NCBI GenBank assembly: GCA_023653785.1
Contig: JAMKCH010007100.1
Coordinates: 1-64,000, forward strand
DNA: 64,000 nucleotides
Direction of reading: 5' to 3'
From: Ophioderma brevispina
Lineage: Eukaryota > Echinodermata > Ophiuroidea > Amphilepidida > Ophiodermatidae
The translations under genes and the position numbers were made by a program. Positions 55,602 through 64,000 of the stretch are shown here, piece after piece; position 1 is the stretch's first letter; each line of letters starts with the position of its first letter. The notes below the pieces were generated by a model. That model was not told the origin of the DNA and did not search any database. It was given only the letters and a program-made list of their open reading frames with translations.

Positions 55602-56480
55602 TACAGGCTGATTCAAAAAAGAAGTTTACTCATTTTTATTGTAGTGTAGTAAAAAATCTGTAAGACATTCCTTGTAAACTAATATACCATTAGAAAGGGC
55701 AGTTTCTGAATGTCTAAATTAAAAAAGAAATTTTTGAATTTGCTCGTGCCAAATCCGAGTTATACTAATTTGAATAAAACCACCCATTTTCCTGAATGTA
55801 CACATCTGGGTAACTTGCTTCAGTTTCTATTTACACCAAATCACTAATGCGTGAACAAGAAAGTCTCCATTGGTTTGCAACTTTCAATGTCAAAATGATT
55901 TGTTCTTTTATACTAAAAAATCCATCAATCAAGAGCAAAATTCTAAATGCTGACAATTTTAAATGATATGGAATTTTGAATCTCGCGAGTGTCTAGCACT
56001 GTTTCCTCTTGGTAGAGTTCTCTTAGAAGAAACAAATCATTGCATGTTTTGCAATTCTTGATCAGAAATAATTGCAGAAACAGATGAGTTTACGATGAAA
56101 ATAGTTATATTACAATGCTTGATGAAAAGGAAGATGAACTGAATTTTCGTCTGATTTATGGTTCTTGAATATAAAAGCAAAATTTTCATTTTGACAATAA
56201 AAGTTGCGAACCAATGGATCTGTCTTGTTTACGCTTTATTGATTTGTCCTGAATAGAAACTGATGCAAGTTACCCAGATGTGTGCAGTCAGTAAAATGGG
56301 TGATTTTATTCAAATGAGTATAGCCCGGGTTTGGCATGTGCCAATTCAAACATTCTTTTTTTAATTTAGACCTCCAGAAATTGCTCTTTGCGATTATATA
56401 TTACTCTACAGTGACTTCCTTTTAGATTTTTTACTAAACCACGACAAAAATGAGTAAACTTCTTTTTGAATCAGCCTGTA
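55602..56480. mobile_element. Long-TIR foldback, TA-CAGGCTG family, copy 1
   Basis: Starts tacaggctgattcaaaaaag and ends cttctttttgaatcagcctgta. The terminal arms are about 230 bp (further paired landmarks: agaagtttactcat, gaataaaaccaccca / tgggtgattttattc, tacacatctgggtaacttgc / gcaagttacccagatgtgtg). TA at both tips is compatible with the TA target duplication of Tc1/mariner elements. The interior 400 bp is non-coding. Confidence 0.82.
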
Positions 56481-56653
56481 GGGTATTTTAATAATTTTGA
56501 AATAGTGGCGGGCATATGAATAATATTCTGAACAAAATAGTTGATGCGATGATGAAAAATACATCGCGGTCCCCGGACCGCGAGTGTCGTCTGCCGTCAA
56601 AGGTCACATGAGGTCACGAAGGTCACATGAGGTCACCAACATGTCACCCCACC

Positions 56654-56781
56654 CCGCCCCCTTCTTTCCAGCAAGTTACATCATCGTAGCCTTTACGGAA
56701 CTCACACGGCATGCAATCCCCGCCCCCTTCTTTCCACCAAGTTACATCATCGTATCCCTTACGGAACTCATACGACATGCA
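56654..56781 (+). repeat. Tandem duplication, 64-bp period
   Basis: ccgcccccttctttccagca and ccgcccccttctttccacca start two units that both continue agttacatcatcgta, cccttacggaactca and catgcaa. Directly 5' of the LINE that follows, so possibly part of its 5' region. Confidence 0.85.
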
Positions 56782-56849
56782 AGGATTAACATTTTGACCA
56801 CAGATACACAGACACACGACCAGAGTAATCCCTATGTGCCTTCTGCAAT

Positions 56850-59020
56850 TCTTGCAGACGACCAACTCCCCTGACATTATTATTACGACCAACTCCCCTG
56901 ACATAATCCTGGGGTCAGAATCGTGGCTTAGTGAAGATGACTTCACTGCCGAGATTTTCCCAAACCAGTACCAGGTTACAAGGAGAGATAGAGGTTCTAA
57001 AGGAGGTGGGGTTTTTATCGCAATAAAAGAAGAAATCTCGCGTATTGAGAGACCAGACCTTAATCAAAATGATAGTGAGTTACTTTGGTGTACGACTTTG
57101 ACGGTGAAGACGTCTTCGTCGGCTCATATTACAGACCACAAACCGCATTGACCGACCTTGATAACCTCGAGTAAGTTCTCAACAAATCAAACAGGCAATT
57201 GAAGTCCGCAGTTGACAAAGAGCTTAGACGCTAGGAGGGAGTATACTGGGTTGATCTTTCTAAACTTCTGATGATCCCAGAAGTTCTTGGAATTTCATTA
57301 AGACCCCGTAAGAAAGACAACGTTGGTATACGACGTTGAAAGTGGGGGACCAAACAATTATTGATGCCCAAACCACGTGAACCTTGCAAAACAAAATTTC
57401 CAAGTGTCTTCTCCACTGAAGATGAAGTTCTTCCAACTTTTATACCTCCTAGTCCGTATCAGACTGCGAATTCATATATGTTGAAGGGGTCCAAAGTTGC
57501 TAGTATGCCTTAAGATTAACACAGCTCTGAGTCCCTGACGCACTACCTAACATCGCACTCAACAACGCTGCTGCTGAAATAGCCCCAGCTCTTCAGCATT
57601 TTCCAACAGAGCCTGGACAACGGTGAGCTGTCCCGATGATTGGAAAAAGGCTAACATCTGCCCTATAATCCAAGAAAGGCTCAAAATCTGACCCTGCCAA
57701 TACATACCATTCATTAACTTGTGTCTGTTGTAAGCTTCTTGAACATATCATCGATAGTTTTCATCTTAATGAACACTTCTCAACATAGCATACTCTCTGA
57801 TGCCCAGCACGAGCCTTAGAAGAGCCAGATCATGTGATACACAATTGATATTACCTTTCACGACCTCTCTCCATCATGATAAGCGTTTGGCTCAGACATC
57901 GCAGTGCTAGATTTCAGCAGCTTTTGATGGTAGTCCCACAAACCGCCGCCTTTTGTTAAACTCCACATTTTTTGGATTAGGAAACACACCCTCAAGTGGA
58001 TATCTGGCTTTCCTCCTTCGCATTCAAGAGTAGTCGTAATGGCAATACATCATCCTGGAATCCAGTACTTAGCGGGGTTCCCCAAGGCAGCATGTTTGGG
58101 GCCTCATTATTCCTATCCTTTTCATCAATGCATCACCGACCTGTGGTCTATGCAACAACTATTATTTGCATGACGGAAAAAAAAAAAAAAAACCACACCC
58201 CTTTTGTATCTCGTTAAACTGTTCATCACACCTAGGAATTAAGCTTCCCTCCAGAATGATCTATACACACCCTCGCTCCTGGTCAACCAAATGGGGCATG
58301 TGCTTCAACGCAAATCCAGTCTGGCGAATTTCAAGAAAACGGCAACCAGGGAATGCCAACTAATCCATGGCCGGTGACGTCCTGAAGAATTAACGGAGGA
58401 TAATATCTGGGGTTGTGTCTTCAAATAATCTCAATGGGATAAACAAACCCGGCACGCATCTGCTAAGGCTACCAAAGTGTTAAACTTCATTCAGAGGAAC
58501 TTTCATCACTGCTCTAAGACAGTAAAAGGTAACCTGTACCTACACTTCGTCCAACCACCACATTTGGGTACGCTTCATCTGCATGGAATCCAGGAACCAT
58601 GGCAAACAAAGAATCCTACAGAAATTCCAGCGCAGGGGCGCAAGATTGTACACGGTGATTACAACCTCAAGTCATCTGTGACAGATGCTGAAGAAACTAG
58701 AACGGTTTGGACTCAGTTGAAACCCGACGGCAAACATAGAGACTTGCGACGTTCCACAATGCTAAACGACGATTTTAACATCAACCTGGACCGCGACTTA
58801 ACCCAGATGACCAGGGCTAGACTTCCACGACAGACTGTTTGAAATTACTCTCATATTACATCAACCCCACATATTCAATCCTTCTTTCTTGAAACCGTCT
58901 CTGATGAACCTCTCCCCAACCAAGATCCACATCAAGTTCCACTACGAATTTCAAAAATTTCCTCCGTACTTATGACCGGCCGCCCTAGACTTAGCATCTA
59001 ACTCATATCACTCTCGTCAG
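56850..59020 (+). pseudogene. CR1/L2-like LINE, decayed pol
   Basis: The endonuclease part reads LGSESWLSEDDFTAEIFPNQ, then YQVTRRDRGSKGGGVFIAIK (56910-57040) and SYYRPQT after a shift: the family's 'D.+++.ET.L......Y.+.R.DR....GGGV.++I+' and 'YRPP' motifs. Reverse transcriptase is badly broken (DDWKKANICPII at 57630-57665; GVPQGS-like at 58078-58095). The C-terminal part is clearer: QTRHASAKATKVLNFIQRNF (58446-58505), HHCSKTVKGNLYLHFVQP. The open 121-codon frame at 58477-58842 is this tail. A 27-bp duplication (ttNSPDIII twice, 56863-56905) lies at its start. Confidence 0.78.
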
Positions 59021-59789
59021 ACATTCCATTATATTCCCAATGGATGGTTTCCGAAGGAAGACTACAAGTACAAGCCACAAAAATTAACAGAATACAATAT
59101 GAGAGTATCTAAAAATATTATTGCCATTGATTCTTTTTGATCTAAAATTCCCTTTGAAATCACTACGTTTCTCACTTAAAATGCGAAAACTTAGCTATAT
59201 TTTCTTATTGTGCTTCGTATTAAAACTATGTATGGAATAATTGGTTATCAATAGGTACTAAGTAATATGAACCGCCTGAACCTTAAATGAGTATAAGAAC
59301 ATTTACTTTTATGAAAACGGAACCGTCCCGTTTATGTGTAATGATGAAGTATTATTTCATGATCATGATGATGGAAGACGAATTGATGGATTTCAACATA
59401 TGTTCCCACTAGAGCTGTCAAATATCACGTCAAGGTTTCTGATGGTGGCAGATTGTGAAATAACAAACCCTGTTTCCATTTTTGATTATTAAGTTCTTAA
59501 CAAATTAGAAGAGCTACCCAACTCATTTTCTTTTTCTCCCATTCCACTGCTTTCAGCAACACATGCTGACAACAGGTCAATGACATTTGGGCACACCCCT
59601 CTCCCATGGATCACTGGAATACAAACTGAATATACAAATACAGAAGAGGGACTACCACAGACCCTGAGTTCATTCCAATAACAGAGGGTTGACCTCGATA
59701 ATTGAGAAAACCAGAGAACTGAGAACACTTTTCAAACTCTTTTGAGTTTTATATACGTTAATGTGAATCGCCTAATTAATCGGTTAATA

Positions 59790-60110
59790 GCATTTGGTTA
59801 TTTGTTCTTCTGTATCTGCGAGCAATCAACATTAAGTTGGGGGCGACGAACCCCTATTTGGCACGGTAACCTCCAATAACGTGATGTTCGAGACTGCTTG
59901 TCGTTCGCAAATGACAGTGACGCAAATCGTGCTTGGCGCTGGCTTAATTGAGGATATCTCCATATATCTGTGCCTTGGTCTTGTGCTCCCTCACGCCAGG
60001 ACACGCTTTGTACTCGCATAAGGAGCCTGGTGAGGTGCCATCCAATCTATGCTCTTTCTTTATAGTCTCCAGGTCTCAGATCCATATACAGGATACTCTG
60101 TACACAGGCT
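59790..60110 (-). pseudogene. Possible LINE C-terminal fragment
   Basis: On the minus strand CTEYPVYGSETWRL (60060-60110) resembles the L-YG-ETW motif near the end of many LINE reverse transcriptases. It is followed by MRVQSVSWREGAQDQGTD and a RRYRRTNN-like end. Stops interrupt it. Weakly supported. Confidence 0.4.
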
Positions 60111-60259
60111 CTGAAGAAGGTCGCTTGGTTGATTGGAGTAACCAGAATTGCCATACGTGGTGTATGTTTATTGCAGGCGTCCAAGCTTGTCCTTTGGGGG
60201 TGACAGCAGTCTTCTTGCTGTCAGCAGCACATTGGACCCAGGAACTTTAAATAATTGAT

Positions 60260-61985
60260 TTTCAATTATGGGCTAACAACCACGTTATGTAACATATGAG
60301 TAATATTCTAATAGTCATTGCGACTTCAAACCGTACCCGCCAGGAATGACTCCGGTAGTATTCAAAGCCAACTATTCCTACCATTCCACGTGAAAAATAA
60401 ATGTGGAAAGTGTTCGCATGGGTGAAAAATTTGGTGTCAACGTCATGAACGCCCGCTGATATGCACGCAGTATGAATGCGCACGGATTCTTTTACTACCA
60501 GTAACTTACGTGTTCACAACTCGAGCGTAATAATAGCGTTATTTGTGTGTCATATCACCTAACGATTGTATGATTTGTTAGCTGTCTCAGTTTGTATAAC
60601 GATCAATTCTTGGTATGTATATTTCTTTCTTTCTTGTTTTTAAGGTTTATCGATATTTTACAATTGTCTCAAGAAGAATTCCTTTTTTTTTTTTTAAAAC
60701 AGATATAATAGGCTTGTGTACATTTTGAAGACTTCATTGTTTGTATTATTAATAATCATAAACAATAAAACAGTTGTTTATTTTTTATTTCTTTGTCATA
60801 CCCCATGGCAATGTCAGTGTACGCATGATTCCCAAGCGATGGGTGTATTCGAAGTCAAACGGAAGTCGACAAGGCGATAATGGTAAACAAAAAGATATGT
60901 ACCCATCTGAGGCCGACCCTACATATTGCCAATATGAAATTGCAGCAATTAACTCGGTGTATTGTCTCAGATGACGAATTCACTATTTTTAAATCCCAGT
61001 CTGTTTACCTGACTCTTTAAATTAGTTTTGCGGAAATTTCAGTATGGATCTCTAACATGACTTAGTACATAATGGAATAGTTACCTTTGGTGCAAAGAAT
61101 CTGTGTTTCATGTCCCGGTGTGGGCCACTTGTTTTTATTCGTAATACTTGCTTTGTATTAAGTACCACCGTCAGAACCTCGTCATCATGCCTATTTTAAA
61201 TTGGCAAATTTGAAATAATCCTGTCTTTTGAAAGATGGGACATTCCGACAGGCCGTCAGTTTCGTGGCACAGAGACTCGTATCGTGTACCTTATCATATT
61301 CCGTCAGTTTCGCAAATAATCTCAAATAATCTGCATGTTGGAAACTTCTGACATGGATTATCAGGCCGCATGTTTACAGAGAACTAAACAAACAATTATT
61401 AATATTTATAGCAAAGGAACGATTAATAACTTAAAAAATTGGGAAAAAATTGGAAAAATGTCTTTGTTTTGGACACAAAGATATACATGAGATTGCCAAA
61501 CTAAAGGTACAATCCACTAAAAATTACCGTCATGATGAAAGTGGGAGCATTGTTCTTTTTAATATTACTAATCCATCTGGGGTCCTAGTAAATATTACAA
61601 TATCTAGGTCCATACATAACTGATCACTTAAAATCCCTATTCTGTAAATATATTCTGAGGCAGGAAAATAATGTTCGAGCACCATTCAACTTCAACAAGC
61701 ATCCAGCAAAATGTTAAATTGAGTAGTAAATGATGTAAAAGTTCTTAATTTGTAATTTGAATATTTGTAGATCACCTAACCAGAACGTTCAGAAGAAACA
61801 AATATAAACTGAATTTTGCGGTTCTCGGCTTTCGCGCTCACTAATATCTATATTCAAAATTAATCATATCAGTGATTTTTTTTTTCAAAATGAAACCAAG
61901 ACCACCTCAAGTTATGCCGAAGTTTATGGTTTTACATTTATTGTATTGGAAACTAGTAGTACGCAGTCACTGAAAGGCTGAAAAA
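60260..61985. other. No gene recognised
   Basis: AT-rich sequence with T-rich runs near 60635-60700; no coding, RNA or element ends. Confidence 0.4.
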
Positions 61986-61990
61986 GAATG

Positions 61991-63053
61991 TACAGGCTGT
62001 CCCAAAAAAAATGTTAACACTCGGAACGACCGAACATTTTGATCAAAAAGAAAGAAAAAGTTACGCATGGGTCTTTGTTGGTATCTCTTTAAAGCCAATA
62101 AATAAGCTTTAATATGCCATTTATTTCATTTCCAATCCAATGCGTTAAAACAAAGATATGCTAGCTTCATCAATTATGAGAGAGCAAATCACTTGGTCCG
62201 ATGTCTGCCTTAGAAACAATGAAATCATGATGCAACATGAATACACTTGCTTCATTAGCCAATATTTGTTCAATCTTAAAAAGAAACAAATAGTTTTGCC
62301 GTTTGCTATTAAGAAAGACCTCGAGATTCCTGCCACCGTGTTTTCCAAACGTTCATAGTTGGATCTACCACAAACTACTCTTAAAAAGAGAAAATGGGTT
62401 GGCTGAGTTAGTTCTTGCTTTCCTGTTCGTGGATCTGAATGGCCTGCCACTGGTGTCTTATTTCCAAATTCTGCTGCTTTATTAGTCCATGTAGCTATAA
62501 TTAGCTTATTATCAGAAGTTTATCTTTCTTTTTTTTGGTACTTTCGTTGTTTTTGTTGTTTATTCTGCCTATAGATCATAGAGTTCTTGGGAACTAAGGG
62601 AAGGGTCTGTGGTTGTTTGGTTTAATTTGGTTTTGGTTAACATTCTGGGTAATTTTGAGCGATTTGATAGGGCGAACTTGCTATAATAAGTGAATTGACT
62701 TATTAATATTTGAAAACAATAAAACAAATAAACAAAATAACAAAAAAACAACCAAAACCTTTTAAAAAATTGAAGTTAAAAATGGATTGCCAATATCTTC
62801 AATAGTTACCAATCAATAACACAATCAATGACCCAATATTGAGTATGTTACAAAATCATGTTTTAACAATCTTACAAAAATAAAACCAATGCAAATCGGA
62901 CCAATCGATTTGTACTCTCCTTTTTGACGAAGCATATCTTTTGTTTCTACTTATCGCATGAAATGAGCATATCAAACAAAGACCCATGCGTACTTTTTTA
63001 TTATAAAATGCCGGTGTTCCGAGTGTAACATTTTTTTGTGTTGACAGCCTGTA
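61991..63053. mobile_element. Long-TIR foldback, TA-CAGGCTG family, copy 2
   Basis: Starts tacaggctgtcccaaaaaaa, then atgttaacactcggaac, and ends gttccgagtgtaac, then a tttttttgtgttgacagcctgta tip. The next inner blocks (acgcatgggtctttgtt, tttcat..caaagatatgct) also pair. The terminal CAGGCTG matches copy 1, but the interior is unrelated. The minus-strand 101-codon open stretch inside (62145-62450) has no clear family, though its position is where a mariner transposase could have been. Confidence 0.78.
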
Positions 63054-63239
63054 TTTTGAACAGGCGAGATTTCTTTATGTCTGTGCAGTTTGAAGCAGGG
63101 ATAGGTAAGGTTTTTTGTTGTTGTTGAGTTACAGTCCTTCGAAAACTTTTAAAATTGTAGGAATTTAAGGAAAGAGATATTACAATTAAAATTTAGCATG
63201 GTTTTAGGAGGACATGACTTGAAATGATATGGGGAGGGG

Positions 63240-63760
63240 AAAGTGATGCGGGCAATTGATACGAGGATAAATCACTATATTGAATTTGGACCTAAGTACT
63301 TTTGCGCTCAAATTGGAGTAACACAGTTTTGATGGCAAAGAACATCTCAGATTTCTTAAAATTCCTAAAACGTGAACTAAAACAAATGCTTAATTATGCT
63401 ACTTGGTGATGAAACCCGGGAAGCGTGATGCGGGCAAATTGATTACGAGATCAATCAAGAAAATCGATTTTCTACTTAAGTACTTTTTGCGGTCAAATGA
63501 GTAGTTAGTAAAGTTAAGTAGTAATGCAGTTTTATTGCTAAAAACATCAAAGTTCCCAAAAAGTGACATAAACAATAATAGACAGTTAAATGTTAACGCA
63601 TTAAAAAAGCACCATCAAACTTACTCATGAGTAACCAATCTACACACCAAACAATGGAGTTTCTTAATGTACATCACTGTTGCTATGGGTGACTTTAGTA
63701 CTTTTTGCCCCAAATTGGAAGTAGTTATTGCAAAAATAGACGCCAAAAAGTGTTTAAAAC
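63240..63760 (+). repeat. Degenerate tandem array, about 184-bp period
   Basis: gtgatgcgggcaattgatacgag (63243) recurs at 63425, and a taagtacttttgcgctcaaatt string recurs at 63293, 63477 and 63695. A further trace (agtactttggg) is at 63822. Spacing drifts from about 182 to 218. No coding content. Confidence 0.7.
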
Positions 63761-63854
63761 TGTTAGGACCCTAGGGCATCAAAACCGGTGTAACTCAATT
63801 GGCCAAAATACGCTTTAATAGTACTTTGGGCCCTCAGGGATCATTTTAAATATA

Positions 63855-64000
63855 ATAATAATTAATGAGATGATTTATAGCGCCGTTTACACAAGAAGAA
63901 AAGCTCTGTTGCTTATATTATTACGCTGCCCTCGGGAAATCATTCGCTTCATCTAGGCGGGCAGCTGGCCAAGCGCACAGCCTATCAGCACTTAGATTGT
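63855..64000 (+). repeat. Retroposon-type tail at the window edge
   Basis: An AAT run (63851-63863) followed by gatgatttatagcgccgttt, the same 'tatagcgcc' motif seen at 22.4 kb, and a hairpin-like gcgggcagctggcc. Cut by the window end. Confidence 0.45.

Noticed and set aside
62145..62450. Minus-strand 101-codon frame as a mariner transposase remnant
   Set aside because: The position inside a TA-bounded element is suggestive, but I could not match catalytic or DNA-binding motifs.
63240..63760. CRISPR-like array
   Set aside because: The repeats are long, diverged, irregularly spaced and in a eukaryotic genome; it is a degenerate tandem repeat.
1..64000. A new multi-gene defence or biosynthetic system
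   Set aside because: Only two host genes are recognisable, on opposite strands more than 23 kb apart and without functional link; the rest is transposon-derived or unrecognised.

Overview
This is a 64 kb piece of an animal (metazoan) genome. It is AT-rich and gene-poor, has introns, and is packed with decayed transposable elements. I see no prokaryotic operon, CRISPR array or viral gene cluster. An SLCO-type transporter with a Kazal domain, an MS4A-type tetraspan gene, a Gmr1-like Ty3/gypsy element (a group known from deuterostomes), jockey- and CR1/L2-like LINEs, tRNA-derived SINEs and many foldback MITEs together suggest a marine invertebrate deuterostome (echinoderm or hemichordate grade). 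The species cannot be named from sequence alone.

Layout: 1-8.6 kb is repeats, starting with an antisense jockey-like LINE cut by the window edge and including a tRNA-like relic, a tandem-unit MITE, a foldback element and a hAT-type MITE. From 8.6 to 16.0 kb, minus strand, lie exons of an organic-anion-transporter (SLCO/OATP) gene. The N-terminal exon, the GAWW signature exon, two membrane exons and the Kazal exon are recognisable, but the sequence has at least three frame breaks and one stop. It is either a pseudogene or a low-accuracy assembly. From 16 to 26 kb there are MITEs, a 99-bp C tract and a 3.8 kb inverted repeat built of tandem units. From 26 to 30.7 kb, minus strand, is a degenerate LTR retrotransposon whose protease is followed directly by integrase (Gmr1 order). 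From 31 to 39 kb there are several foldback elements and no recognisable gene.

From 39.55 to about 51.7 kb, plus strand, is the clearest intact gene. It is a six-exon MS4A/CD20-like four-transmembrane protein with a Pro/Gln/Tyr-rich tail. The first four coding exons end on codon boundaries and all have consensus GT/AG sites. Its introns hold a SINE nested in a foldback element, a TTAA-flanked MITE, an internally deleted mariner transposase, a jockey-like LINE and a MITE with an internal tRNA-like block. From 52 to 64 kb there are two more TTAA MITEs, two or three LINE remnants, two long foldback elements ending in TA-CAGGCTG, the second tRNA-like MITE and a degenerate tandem array.

The two genes show no functional link. 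The most unusual structures are the tRNA-like inverted-repeat element (two copies), the family of TTAA-bounded MITEs, the PR-INT-ordered retroelement and the large inverted repeat at 18.3-22.2 kb. I did not find a convincing new multi-gene system.
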